A stretch of DNA of 64,000 nucleotides from Pseudomonas frederiksbergensis (GTDB taxonomy: Bacteria > Pseudomonadota > Gammaproteobacteria > Pseudomonadales > Pseudomonadaceae), in assembly GCF_003732275.1 (NCBI RefSeq), contig NZ_MOBM01000039.1, forward strand, positions 358,979 through 422,978. The letters are read 5' to 3'. The translations under genes and the position numbers were made by a program. Below the pieces are notes generated by a model that saw nothing but the letters and a program-made list of their open reading frames with translations, ran no database searches and had not been told where the DNA came from. This document shows positions 1 to 8,605 of the stretch, in pieces. Numbering within the stretch: position 1 is the stretch's first letter; each line of letters opens with the position of its first letter.

Positions 1-304
1 CCACCAGGCGTGCTGCCTGAGCGAATGAAAGACTCGACGGATCACGCTGCTCCAGCTGAGCCAGTTTGTCCGGCAACGGCCCGACTACAGCGCGCAGTTC
101 GTGCAGGTCTTCACCCATGCGCACGTTGCCGTTCTGGTAGTCGTCGACGCGTTTGGCCAGGTCCTTGATGCGCTGATCGCGCAGCGCATCGCCCTCGGCC
201 TGTTGCGCGGCGATCTGCCGCTGAGCGCGGATGTACGCCAGGAACATCGCCAGCGTGCCTGCCCAGAAGAGGAACAGGACAATGACAGCTACCTCAAGAA
301 TCAA
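1..304 (-). CDS. DUF2802 domain protein, 3' end outside window
   Basis: Only the first 101 codons are visible; the gene runs off the left edge. The protein opens with a hydrophobic segment (ILEVAVIVLFLFWAGTLAMF), then a charged, probably coiled region (RAQRQIAAQQ...RDQRIKDLAKRVDDYQNG) and the DUF2802-like stretch LRAVVGPLPDKLAQLEQRD. This suggests a membrane-anchored cytoplasmic protein. I place the start at a TTG directly abutting the TGA of cheW, because no ATG lies upstream in frame and the TTG gives the expected N-terminus. Genes of this family sit after cheW in Pseudomonas chemotaxis clusters. Their function is unknown. Confidence 0.75.
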   Translation of the reverse strand, partial: MILEVAVIVLFLFWAGTLAMFLAYIRAQRQIAAQQAEGDALRDQRIKDLAKRVDDYQNGNVRMGEDLHELRAVVGPLPDKLAQLEQRDPSSLSFAQAARLV

Positions 305-790
305 TCAGATACTCTCCAGTTCCGACCATTCTTCTTCGCTCATCATCTTGTCCAGCTCGACCAGGATCAGCAGTTCGTTGTTCTTGTTGCACACGCCTTG
401 AATGAACTTGGCGGACTCTTCGTTACCGACGTTCGGCGCGGTCTCGATTTCCGACTGACGCAGGTAAACCACTTCAGCCACGCTGTCGACCATGATTCCG
501 ACCACTTGCTTGTCGGCTTCGATGATGACGATACGGGTGTTGTCGCTGATCTCGGCATTCATCAGGCCGAAGCGCTGACGGGTGTCGATCACCGTGACCA
601 CGTTACCGCGCAGGTTGATGATGCCCAGCACGTAGCTCGGAGCACCCGGGACCGGGGCGATTTCGGTGTAGCGCAGGACTTCCTGAACGCGCATCACGTT
701 GATGCCGTAGGTTTCGTTGTCCAGCTTGAAGGTTACCCATTGCAGGATCGGATCTTCGGAACCCTTTGCAGCTGTCGCCTTATCATTCAT
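305..790 (-). CDS. cheW: Chemotaxis adaptor protein CheW
   Basis: A 161-residue CheW-domain protein starting MNDKATAAKG. It couples chemoreceptors to the CheA kinase in the cytoplasmic signalling array. The family pattern is clear: LQWVTFKLDNETYGINVMRVQEVLR near the N-terminus, VLGIINLRGNVVTVIDTRQRFG in the middle and IMVDSVAEVVYLR after it. The reading frame stays open about 60 codons upstream, but the ATG at 790 is chosen because it has a GAGGGG ribosome site just upstream and gives the usual family length. It is the second-last visible gene of the che operon and abuts the DUF2802 gene. Confidence 0.95.
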   Translation of the reverse strand: MNDKATAAKGSEDPILQWVTFKLDNETYGINVMRVQEVLRYTEIAPVPGAPSYVLGIINLRGNVVTVIDTRQRFGLMNAEISDNTRIVIIEADKQVVGIMVDSVAEVVYLRQSEIETAPNVGNEESAKFIQGVCNKNNELLILVELDKMMSEEEWSELESI

Positions 791-873
791 ACCCTGACCC
801 CTCAAAAAACCGCCCTGGCGGTGTGTGTTCTGTGCGACGTCACTGAATGCCGTCGCTTGTCTGTTATGCAGCT

Positions 874-1740
874 TTATGTCGGTTTGTGGATCGGCTTGCC
901 GCCGCCCATGTGCTTTGCCCCACCGCTGGCGATCAGCTCCGCCAGTGCGGAAACGTCGAGCAAGGCGCACATGTGCTCAATCACCGTGCCCGCCAGCCAC
1001 GGCCGTTGACCCCGGTGGCTGCGCCATTTGATTTCGTTCGGGTCCAGGCGCAATGAGCGGCTGACCTGATGCACCGCCAGCCCCCACTCGTAGCCCTGAA
1101 CCGAAATTACGTATTGCAGGCCTTGGCGGAAATCATCGCGGTAGCGGTCCGGCATGACCCAGCGCGCGGTGTCCAGAACTTTCAGGTTGCCGGCCTGGCT
1201 CGGCAGGATCCCGAGGAACCATTCCGGCTGGCCGAACAACGGTGTCAGCTCGTGACCGGCCAGGGAATAAATCGAACCCAGGCACACCAGCGGCACCGCC
1301 AGGGTCAACCCGGCGACGTCGAACAACAGACACTCGAACGGCTCGGCAGCCCATGCCGGACGACCGTCGGTTTCCACCGGTGGTGGCGTGTTGCTTGGTG
1401 GCAGATGAACTTCAACCACCGGCGGCACCAACGTTTGCAGCAGTGGTGCAATCGTCGACACGGGCGCCAGAATCGGTGCCGGCGCGTCGATCACGGCCAC
1501 CGGTGCCTTCATCACTGGCACAACGATGGGTGCAGCGGCCACTGCCGGTTTCTGCGCATCACGGGCCTGTTCTTCAAGCACGGCCGCATGGAACTCATCC
1601 AGCACAGCTTCAACCTCGACAACCTCGGGAAGCGCCTCGATTTCTGGCGGCAACTCTTCGGTTGCGTCCTGCAGCAAGGCGTCCAGATAGGACTGGAGGG
1701 CCAGTTGCGGACGCGAGGTGATCTTCACCGGCCGAGTCAT
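874..1740 (-). CDS. CheW-domain protein with long Pro/Ala-rich N-terminus
   Basis: A 288-residue protein. Residues 1-30 (MTRPVKITSRPQLALQSYLD) are followed by about 100 residues rich in Pro, Ala and Val, probably disordered. A degenerate CheW domain follows from about residue 135 (ECLLFDVAGLTLAVPLVCLGS ... LGILPSQAGNLKVLDTARW ... WGLAVHQVSRSLRL). Being next to cheW and a ParA-like gene, it is probably the linker CheW paralogue that positions chemotaxis arrays. ATG at 1740 is preferred over GTG at 1746, though neither has a strong ribosome site. A REP pair lies immediately upstream. Confidence 0.85.
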   Translation of the reverse strand: MTRPVKITSRPQLALQSYLDALLQDATEELPPEIEALPEVVEVEAVLDEFHAAVLEEQARDAQKPAVAAAPIVVPVMKAPVAVIDAPAPILAPVSTIAPLLQTLVPPVVEVHLPPSNTPPPVETDGRPAWAAEPFECLLFDVAGLTLAVPLVCLGSIYSLAGHELTPLFGQPEWFLGILPSQAGNLKVLDTARWVMPDRYRDDFRQGLQYVISVQGYEWGLAVHQVSRSLRLDPNEIKWRSHRGQRPWLAGTVIEHMCALLDVSALAELIASGGAKHMGGGKPIHKPT

Positions 1741-1752
1741 GCGCACACCATC

Positions 1753-1841
1753 GTAGGAGCTGCCGAAGGCTGCGATCTTTTGGCGGATTCGAAGATGTCA
1801 CAAAGCAAGATCAAAAGATCGCAGCCTGCGGCAGCTCCTAC
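1753..1841. repeat. REPIN (paired REP palindrome), copy 1
   Basis: Two inverted REP units face each other: GTAGGAGCTGCCGAAGGCTG with CGATCTTTTG on the left arm and the near-complement on the right (one arm has CCTGCGG instead of CCTTCGG). The spacer is about 28 bases. It lies between the parA-like gene and the second CheW-domain gene. The same unit recurs at 14418, 15289, 18185 and 27855. Confidence 0.9.
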
Positions 1842-1857
1842 AGGGATCGGGTTCATC

Positions 1858-2646
1858 TCAAGCCACCTGCGGAACAAGTTGTGCCGCCAGCAGATGCTTG
1901 AGCAATGCACGGTAAGCGAGAACGCCACGACTTTTGCCGTCGAATTGCGAAGGTGTCAGCCCTGCCCGGCTCGCATCACGCAAGCGGGTGTCGATCGGGA
2001 TGTAGCCTTGCCAGATTTCTTCCGGGTACTTGTCACGCAGCACGCGAAGGGTGCCGAGGGAAGCCTGGGTGCGACGGTCGAACAGGGTCGGCACGATGCT
2101 GAACGGCAGCGCCTGTTTGCGCGAGCGGTTGATCATCGCCAGGGTGTTGACCATGCGTTCCAGGCCTTTAACGGCCAGATGCTCGGTCTGCACCGGGATC
2201 ACCAACTGCTGGCTGGCCGCCAAGGCATTGACCATCAGCACACCGAGCAACGGCGGGCTGTCGATCACGGCGTAATCAAAATCCTGCCAAAGTTGCGCCA
2301 GGCTCTTGGCGATTACCAGGCCCAACCCACTCTGGCCCGGCGACTGGCGCTCAAGGGTTGCCAGCGCGGTGCTCGATGGCAACAGGGAAATGCGTTCATC
2401 ACTGGTGGGCATCAGCAACTGACCGGGCAAACCTTGCGGCACGCTGCCCTTGTGCAGAAACAGGTCGTAGCTGCTGTGTTCCAGGCTGTCGGGATCGTAA
2501 CCGAAGTAGCTGGTCATAGAGCCGTGGGGGTCGAGATCGACCACAACCACGCGCTTGCCCGCCTCGGCCAGCAAACCGGCTAAAGCGATGGAGGAAGTGG
2601 TTTTACCAACACCACCCTTTTGATTGGCGACTGCCCAGACTCTCAT
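1858..2646 (-). CDS. ParA-family ATPase of the chemotaxis operon
   Basis: A 262-residue ParA/MinD-type ATPase. The deviant Walker A motif is KGGVGKTTSS (residues 11-20). It is followed by VVVVDLDPHGSMTSYFGYD (Walker A') and YAVIDSPPLLGVL (Walker B). Its place between the CheW-domain gene and motD matches the ParC-type partitioning ATPase that positions polar chemotaxis arrays in gamma-proteobacteria. That role is inferred from position and family. The start MRVWAVANQK is the only reasonable one. Confidence 0.85.
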   Translation of the reverse strand: MRVWAVANQKGGVGKTTSSIALAGLLAEAGKRVVVVDLDPHGSMTSYFGYDPDSLEHSSYDLFLHKGSVPQGLPGQLLMPTSDERISLLPSSTALATLERQSPGQSGLGLVIAKSLAQLWQDFDYAVIDSPPLLGVLMVNALAASQQLVIPVQTEHLAVKGLERMVNTLAMINRSRKQALPFSIVPTLFDRRTQASLGTLRVLRDKYPEEIWQGYIPIDTRLRDASRAGLTPSQFDGKSRGVLAYRALLKHLLAAQLVPQVA

Positions 2647-2689
2647 TCGGATTGTTCCTCCCGGTCGAAAAGGTCGGCCGAGAAATAGC

Positions 2690-3580
2690 TCAACGTATTA
2701 ATGCGGGTGACGGAGAATTGACGGCGCTCTCTCGTCCCGGCGACTTGACCGGGGTCGGTGCAGTTTGTGTGCCAGCCCGCTTCAACGCGGCATCCGGTTT
2801 CGCATTGGCGGTTCCGGTGCCGGTGAGGCTGCGGCGTACATCGAGATTTCGTGAAACCACCAGCACCACCCGACGGTTTCGCGCCCGGCCTTCGGCAGTG
2901 GCGTTATTGGCCACCGGCTGGAACTCGCCGTAACCCACCGAGGCCAGACGACCGGGGTTCACGCCCTGCATCGCCAGCATGCGCACGATGCTTGCCGAAC
3001 GGGCCGAGGACAGTTCCCAGTTGGTCGGGTATTGCGCGGTACGAATCGGCTGATCGTCGGTAAAACCTTCGACGTGGATCGGGTTGTCGAACGGCCTGAG
3101 GATCGCGGCGACCTTGTCGATGATGTTGAACGCGATGTCGCTGGGCATGGCGTCGCCACTGCCGAACAACAGGCTGGAATTGAGTTCGATCTCGACCCAC
3201 AACTCATTGCCGCGCACGGTCATCTGATTGGAACTGATCAAGTCGCCAAACGCCGCGCTGATGTCATCGGCAATGCTTTTGAGCGGGTCGCTGGCACCGG
3301 CGATGCCGGCGTCGACCTGCTCGCTGTCTTTGACCAGCGGCTTGGCCGGGGTCACGGTCTTCGGTCGCTCATCGCCGATAGGAATCGGCTTGAGGGCGCG
3401 ATCAGAGTCGGTAAACACCCCTATCAGCGCCTCGGAAATGATCTTGTACTTGCCTTCGTTGATCGACGAGATCGAGTACATCACCACGAAGAAAGCGAAC
3501 AGCAACGTAATGAAGTCGGCGTAGGAAACGAGCCAGCGCTCATGGTTTACATGTTCTTCAGGTTGCCTGCGACGAGCCAT
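2690..3580 (-). CDS. motD: Flagellar stator protein MotD
   Basis: A 296-residue MotB-type stator subunit. One membrane helix near residues 16-38 (WLVSYADFITLLFAFFVVMY) carries the proton-binding Asp at about residue 22. A linker follows, then an OmpA/MotB peptidoglycan-binding domain from about residue 130 (VEGFTDDQPI, NWELSSARSASIVRML, GYGEFQPVANN, RARNRRVVLVV). The C-terminal tail is unstructured. With MotC it forms the second Pseudomonas stator (MotCD), important for swarming. It lies 15 bases downstream of motC. Confidence 0.95.
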   Translation of the reverse strand: MARRRQPEEHVNHERWLVSYADFITLLFAFFVVMYSISSINEGKYKIISEALIGVFTDSDRALKPIPIGDERPKTVTPAKPLVKDSEQVDAGIAGASDPLKSIADDISAAFGDLISSNQMTVRGNELWVEIELNSSLLFGSGDAMPSDIAFNIIDKVAAILRPFDNPIHVEGFTDDQPIRTAQYPTNWELSSARSASIVRMLAMQGVNPGRLASVGYGEFQPVANNATAEGRARNRRVVLVVSRNLDVRRSLTGTGTANAKPDAALKRAGTQTAPTPVKSPGRESAVNSPSPALIR

Positions 3581-3595
3581 AATCCATTACCCCCA

Positions 3596-4336
3596 TCAAT
3601 CCATGAAGCCTTGAAGCTTCAACTCAATAGAGCGAGGGTTTTCACCTTCGGCGATCGACAGAATCCCTTCCAGCAACATCTCGCGATAACGCGACTGCCG
3701 CAACGCGATGGACTTGAGCTTGGCGGCAATCGGCAGCAACACCAGGTTGGCACTGGCCACGCCGTAGATGGTGGCGACGAAGGCGACGGCAATGCCGCTA
3801 CCCAGTTGCGATGGATCGGCCAGGTTGCCCATGACGTGGATCAGGCCCATCACCGCACCGATGATGCCGATGGTCGGCGCGTAGCCGCCCATGCTTTCAA
3901 AGACTTTGGCGGCTTCGATGTCGCGGCTTTCCTGGGTGTAGAAATCCACTTCCAGAATGCTGCGAATCGCTTCCGGTTCGGCGCCGTCCACCAGCAATTG
4001 CAGGCCTTTGCGCGAGTAGCTGTCGGGTTCTGCGTCGGCCACCCCTTCCAGGCCGAGCAAACCTTCCTTGCGGGCGGTCAGGCTCCAGTTCACGACGCGA
4101 TCGACGCCGCCGGCCAGGTCCACGCGAGGAGGGAACAGGATCCAGGCAAGAATCTGCATGGCGCGCTTGAAGGCGCTCATTGGCGATTGCAGCAGCGCCG
4201 CACCGATGGTCCCACCGAGTACGATCAACGCTGCCGGGCCGTTGGCCAACGCGCCGAGGTGACCGCCTTCAAGGTAGTTGCCGCCAATGATGGCGACGAA
4301 CGCCATGATGATCCCGATAAGGCTGAGTACATCCAT
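3596..4336 (-). CDS. motC: Flagellar stator protein MotC
   Basis: A 246-residue MotA-type proton channel subunit with four membrane helices. Recognisable pieces are MDVLSLIGIIMAFVAIIGGN, a cytoplasmic loop with FPPRVDLAGGVDRVVNW, and the C-terminal pair GGYAPTIGIIGAVMGLIHVM and GSGIAVAFVATIYGVASANL. The ATG at 4336 overlaps the cheB stop (TGATG), indicating translational coupling. A GTG three codons upstream is possible but less likely. Confidence 0.94.
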   Translation of the reverse strand: MDVLSLIGIIMAFVAIIGGNYLEGGHLGALANGPAALIVLGGTIGAALLQSPMSAFKRAMQILAWILFPPRVDLAGGVDRVVNWSLTARKEGLLGLEGVADAEPDSYSRKGLQLLVDGAEPEAIRSILEVDFYTQESRDIEAAKVFESMGGYAPTIGIIGAVMGLIHVMGNLADPSQLGSGIAVAFVATIYGVASANLVLLPIAAKLKSIALRQSRYREMLLEGILSIAEGENPRSIELKLQGFMD

Positions 4337-5466
4337 CAGAGACACGCCTCGACCAAGTGTCGGCCGATATCGTCCAGGCTGTACACCGCGTCCGCGAGCT
4401 CGGCTTTGACAATCGCCATCGGCATGCCGTAGATCACGCAGCTGGCTTCATCCTGAGCCCAGATCGCACTGCCACCTTGCTTGAGCAGACGCGCGCCTTC
4501 GCGACCGTCGGCGCCCATGCCGGTCAGTACCACCGCCAGAACTTTGTCACCGTAGGATTTGGCTGCGGAACCGAAGGTGATGTCCACGCACGGCTTGTAG
4601 TTCAGACGCTCGTCGCCCGGCAGGATTTTCACCGCGCCACGGCCGTCGATCATCATTTGCTTGCCACCCGGCGCCAGCAGCGCCAGGCCCGGACGCAGGA
4701 TGTCGCCATCCTCGGCTTCCTTGACGCTGATGCGGCACAACTTGTCCAGACGCTCGGCGAACGCCTTGGTGAAGGCTGCTGGCATGTGCTGGATCAACAC
4801 GATCGGTGCCGGGAAATTCGCCGGCAACTGTGTCAGCACCCGTTGCAGTGCCACCGGGCCACCGGTGGAGGTGCCGATGGCGACCAGTTTGTAGGCTTTG
4901 CGTTTGGGCGCTGGAGACGACGGAGTCGCTGCATGGCTGCGAGCCGGAATCGGTGCCGGTGCCGGACGCGCAGGCGCGCTGCTGCCGTAGCTGCCGACGC
5001 TCGAAGGCGCAGGCGTCGGCGCTGGTGCGGCCACTGGAGCCGGAGCACTGTAGGTGCTGACACGACGGTTACTGCGCGAGATGCTGAGAATCTTTTCGCA
5101 CAGCAGTTGTTTGACCTTCTCCGGGTTACGGGAGATGTCTTCGAAATTCTTCGGCAGGAAGTCCACCGCGCCGGCGTCCAGCGCATCGAGGGTGACTCGC
5201 GCGCCTTCGTGAGTCAGCGAGGAGAACATCAACACCGGGGTCGGGCAGCGCTGCATGATGTGCCGCACTGCCGTGATGCCATCCATCATCGGCATCTCGT
5301 AGTCCATGGTGATCACGTCTGGCTTGAGGGCCAGCGCCTGATCGATCGCCTCTTTGCCATTGGTCGCCGTACCGACGACCTGGATATTCGAATCCGCTGA
5401 AAGAATTTCCGAGACGCGGCGGCGGAAAAACCCCGAATCGTCCACCACCAGGACTTTGACTGCCAT
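4336..5466 (-). CDS. cheB: Protein-glutamate methylesterase CheB
   Basis: A 376-residue chemotaxis adaptation enzyme that demethylates receptor glutamates. An N-terminal receiver domain (KVLVVDDSGFFRR, phosphoacceptor Asp in DVITMDYEMPMMDG) is joined by an Ala/Pro-rich linker to the methylesterase domain. The catalytic Ser-His-Asp set is visible in GTSTGGPVALQ, VLIQHMPAAFT and LTGMGADGREGA. The start MAVKVLVVDD is chosen over an upstream in-frame extension that has no family resemblance. It sits between cheA and motC. Confidence 0.96.
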   Translation of the reverse strand: MAVKVLVVDDSGFFRRRVSEILSADSNIQVVGTATNGKEAIDQALALKPDVITMDYEMPMMDGITAVRHIMQRCPTPVLMFSSLTHEGARVTLDALDAGAVDFLPKNFEDISRNPEKVKQLLCEKILSISRSNRRVSTYSAPAPVAAPAPTPAPSSVGSYGSSAPARPAPAPIPARSHAATPSSPAPKRKAYKLVAIGTSTGGPVALQRVLTQLPANFPAPIVLIQHMPAAFTKAFAERLDKLCRISVKEAEDGDILRPGLALLAPGGKQMMIDGRGAVKILPGDERLNYKPCVDITFGSAAKSYGDKVLAVVLTGMGADGREGARLLKQGGSAIWAQDEASCVIYGMPMAIVKAELADAVYSLDDIGRHLVEACL

Positions 5467-5515
5467 AAACACTCCGTTAGACGGGGCGAGGCTCAGTCGC
5501 CCCGCTCCCCCAGAA

Positions 5516-7741
5516 TCAAATACGCCGTGCGGCGTAACGCTTGAGCATGCTCGGAACATCGAGAATCAGCGCAATGCGGCCGTCACCGGTGATGGTGGCG
5601 CCGGACATGCCGGGGGTTCCCTGGAGCATTTTGCCCAATGGCTTGATGACCACTTCTTCCTGGCCCACCAGTTGGTCGACGACGAAGCCGATCCGCTGAG
5701 TGCCCACCGAAAGGATCACCACATGGCCTTCGCGCTGCTCTTCGTGAGCGGCGGAGCTGACCAGCCAGCGCTTGAGGTAGAACAGAGGCAGCGCCTTGTC
5801 CCGCACGATCACCACTTCCTGGCCGTCCACCACGTTGGTGCGCGACAGGTCGAGGTGGAAGATCTCGTTGACGTTCACCAGCGGGAACGCGAACGCCTGG
5901 TTGCCGAGCATGACCATCAGCGTCGGCATGATCGCCAGGGTCAACGGGACCTTGATGACGATCTTCGAGCCCTTGCCCTTGGTCGAGTAGATATTGATGG
6001 TGCCGTTGAGCTGGGCGATTTTGGTTTTCACCACGTCCATGCCCACGCCGCGCCCGGAGACGTCGGAAATCTCGGTCTTGGTCGAGAAACCCGGGGCGAA
6101 GATCAGGTTGAAGCAATCCGACTCGCTGAGACGGTCCGCCGCATCCTTGTCCATCAAGCCTTTCTTCACGGCGATACCGCGCAGAACATCGGCGTCCATG
6201 CCTTTGCCATCATCGGAGATGGACAGCAGGATGTGGTCGCCTTCCTGTTCCGCGGACAGGATCACCTTGCCGCTGCGAGGCTTGCCCATCGCTTCGCGCT
6301 CAGCCGGCTCTTCGATACCGTGGTCGACCGAGTTGCGCACCAAGTGGACCAGCGGGTCGGCCAGGGCTTCGACGAGGTTCTTGTCGAGGTCGGTTTCTTC
6401 GCCGACCAACTCCAGGTTGATCTCTTTCTTGAGCTGGCGAGCCAGGTCGCGAACCAGACGCGGGAAGCGCCCGAAAACTTTCTTGATCGGTTGCATCCGG
6501 GTCTTCATGACCGCGGTTTGCAGGTCGGCCGTGACCACGTCGAGGTTCGACACGGCCTTGGACATGGCTTCGTCGCCGCTATTGAGGCCCAGACGGACCA
6601 GGCGGTTACGCACCAGTACCAACTCGCCGACCATGTTCATGATTTCGTCGAGACGCGCGGTATCGACACGCACGGTGGTCTCGGCTTCGCTGGCCGGTTT
6701 TTCCGGTGGTGGCGCAGCCGGGGCACGAGCAGGCGACGGTGCTGCTGCGGCGGCTGGTTTGGGCGCTTGGGCTTTTGGCTCAGGGGCTTTGGCGACCGGG
6801 GTTGCTAGCGCCGAAGCAGCAGAACCTGTGCCCACTTCTGTGAACTTGCCTTTACCGTGTAATTCGTCGAGCAGCGATTCGAACTCGTGATCGGAGATCA
6901 GATCGCCGCCGGCGGCTTTAGCGGTTGGCGCAGCCGGGGCCGGAGCCGAAGCAATCGCCGATTCCAGCGCATCGACCGCAAAGTTGCCTTTGCCGTGCAG
7001 CTGGTCGAGCAGTGCTTCGAATTCGTCGTCGGTAATGTCGGCGCTGTCGCCTGCCGCTTTCGGGGCAGCCGGTGCGGTAGGCGCCGCGGCCACGGCATCG
7101 GGGGCGAACTGGCCTTTGCCGTGCAATTGATCGAGCAATGACTCGAACTCGGCATCGGTGATTTCGTCAGTGGCCGCCGCATCGCTGGTCGGCGCCGGTG
7201 CCGGAACAGCAGCTGGCGCCTCGGCCTGAGCCTTGACGGCATTCAGCGAGTCCAGCAGTTGTTCGAATTCGTTATCGGTGATGTCACCTGACTCGCTTTC
7301 GGCGGCAGGCTCTTGCACCACTTCAGCGACAGGTGCCGCTTCATCGGCGGTTTGCGGCTCGGCCAAACGGGCCAACGCTGCCAGCAATTCAGGCGTGGCA
7401 GCCGTGATCGGGCTGCGTTCGCGGACTTCGCTGAACATGCTGTTCACCGCGTCCAGTGCTTCGAGAACCACGTCCATCAGTTCCGAGTCGACGCGTCGTT
7501 CACCCTTGCGCAGGATGTCGAAGACGTTCTCGGCGATGTGACAGCACTCCACCAGCTCATTGAGCTGGAGGAAGCCGGCGCCCCCTTTTACAGTGTGAAA
7601 ACCGCGAAAAATTGCATTGAGCAAATCCGCATCATCCGGTCGGCTTTCAAGCTCGACCAGCTGTTCGGACAGTTGCTCTAGAATCTCGCCGGCCTCAACC
7701 AGGAAATCCTGAAGGATCTCTTCATCGGCGCCGAAGCTCAT
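5516..7741 (-). CDS. cheA: Chemotaxis histidine kinase CheA
   Basis: A 741-residue kinase. An N-terminal Hpt domain carries the phosphoacceptor His49 (FRGFHTVKGGAGFLQL). A roughly 240-residue Ala/Pro linker with four copies of an (I)xDxEFExLLDxLHGKG motif follows (residues 153-165, 193-212, 235-254, 281-300). Then come the dimerisation region (RLDEIMNMVGELVLVRNRL), the ATPase domain (N box LVHLVRNSVDHGIEE; SDDGKGMD; GRGVGMDVV) and a C-terminal CheW-like domain. No classical CheY-binding P2 domain is obvious. The motif repeats occupy that position instead. Confidence 0.96.
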   Translation of the reverse strand: MSFGADEEILQDFLVEAGEILEQLSEQLVELESRPDDADLLNAIFRGFHTVKGGAGFLQLNELVECCHIAENVFDILRKGERRVDSELMDVVLEALDAVNSMFSEVRERSPITAATPELLAALARLAEPQTADEAAPVAEVVQEPAAESESGDITDNEFEQLLDSLNAVKAQAEAPAAVPAPAPTSDAAATDEITDAEFESLLDQLHGKGQFAPDAVAAAPTAPAAPKAAGDSADITDDEFEALLDQLHGKGNFAVDALESAIASAPAPAAPTAKAAGGDLISDHEFESLLDELHGKGKFTEVGTGSAASALATPVAKAPEPKAQAPKPAAAAAPSPARAPAAPPPEKPASEAETTVRVDTARLDEIMNMVGELVLVRNRLVRLGLNSGDEAMSKAVSNLDVVTADLQTAVMKTRMQPIKKVFGRFPRLVRDLARQLKKEINLELVGEETDLDKNLVEALADPLVHLVRNSVDHGIEEPAEREAMGKPRSGKVILSAEQEGDHILLSISDDGKGMDADVLRGIAVKKGLMDKDAADRLSESDCFNLIFAPGFSTKTEISDVSGRGVGMDVVKTKIAQLNGTINIYSTKGKGSKIVIKVPLTLAIMPTLMVMLGNQAFAFPLVNVNEIFHLDLSRTNVVDGQEVVIVRDKALPLFYLKRWLVSSAAHEEQREGHVVILSVGTQRIGFVVDQLVGQEEVVIKPLGKMLQGTPGMSGATITGDGRIALILDVPSMLKRYAARRI
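6842..7285 (-). repeat. Four-copy acidic motif repeat inside the CheA linker
   Basis: Coding repeats within cheA: DITDNEFEQLLDSL, EITDAEFESLLDQLHGKGQF, DITDDEFEALLDQLHGKGNF and LISDHEFESLLDELHGKGKF. They are spaced 38 to 46 residues apart by Ala/Pro-rich linkers. The last three copies are nearly the same; the first lacks the HGKG end. Confidence 0.85.
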
Positions 7742-7760
7742 TAAGGGGGTGCTCCTGAGG

Positions 7761-7806
7761 TCTAAAAACCTAAAAAACCTAAAATGCTAAAACTCTAAAA
7801 TCCTAG
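7761..7806. repeat. Short AT-rich CTAAAA-type direct repeats
   Basis: The 53-base gap between cheZ and cheA contains five imperfect direct copies of a CTAAAA unit with spacing of 8 to 10 bases. On the transcribed (minus) strand it is a T-rich run between cheZ and the cheA ribosome site. No function can be assigned. Confidence 0.5.
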
Positions 7807-8583
7807 GCTGGATAACAAATCGTCCACATCGTCCTGACCGGACACAACGTCTTCTCTTTTATCGGCATGAATCTGCGGACCTTCACCCTGAGAGAGATGT
7901 TTTTGTGGATCTTTTTCAGCCAGCATCGCTTCACGGTCATGTTCGATACCCGCAAAGCGGTCGACCTGACTGGCCATGAGCACGAGCTTGAGCAAATTGC
8001 TTTCAACTTCGGTGACCAATTGGGTCACGCGCTTGATCACCTGACCGGTGAGGTCCTGGTAATCCTGGGCCAGCAGAATGTCGTTGAGGTTGCTCGACAC
8101 GACGCGGTTGTCTTCACTGCTGCGCGTCAGGAAACCATCAACCCGCCGGGCCAGTTCACGGAACTCTTCAGCCCCGACTTCGCGACGCATGAACCGCCCC
8201 CAATCCGTGCTCAGCGCCTGAGCTTCGTCGCTCAGGCCGTTGATCAGCGGCGTGGCGTTTTCCACCAGATCCATGGTGCGGTTGGCCGCGGCCTCGGTCA
8301 GCTTGACCACATAGCCCAGGCGCTCAGTGGCATCGGTAATCTGAGACACCTCTTCGGCTTGCGGCATGTGCGGGTCAATCTGAAAATTGACGATCGCGCT
8401 ATGCAGCTCGCGGGTGAGCTTGCCCACTTCCTGATACAGGCCGCGGTCACGGGTCTGGTTGAGCTCATGGATCAGTTGCACAGCGTCGCCGAACCTGCCT
8501 TTTTCAAGGCTTTCGACCAATTCGACCGCGTGTTTTTTCAGGGTCGATTCAAAATCGCCCTGTGAAGATTCGATATGCTCCAT
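7795..8583 (-). CDS. cheZ: CheY-P phosphatase CheZ
   Basis: A 262-residue helical protein that dephosphorylates CheY-P. The catalytic segment LLAQDYQDLTGQVIKRV contains the conserved Asp and Gln of the CheZ active site. The extreme C-terminus DDLLSSLGF is the CheY-binding peptide. The start MEHIESSQGD follows the cheY stop by 22 bases, so the two are cotranscribed. Confidence 0.95.
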   Translation of the reverse strand: MEHIESSQGDFESTLKKHAVELVESLEKGRFGDAVQLIHELNQTRDRGLYQEVGKLTRELHSAIVNFQIDPHMPQAEEVSQITDATERLGYVVKLTEAAANRTMDLVENATPLINGLSDEAQALSTDWGRFMRREVGAEEFRELARRVDGFLTRSSEDNRVVSSNLNDILLAQDYQDLTGQVIKRVTQLVTEVESNLLKLVLMASQVDRFAGIEHDREAMLAEKDPQKHLSQGEGPQIHADKREDVVSGQDDVDDLLSSLGF

Positions 8584-8605
8584 AGCTCCCCCGTGGCACA
8601 GTTTC

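Noticed and set aside
1069..2583. Long plus-strand open frame opposite the CheW-domain and parA-like genes
   Set aside because: Antisense shadow rich in Gln, His and Arg with no recognisable motif; both real genes lie on the minus strand.
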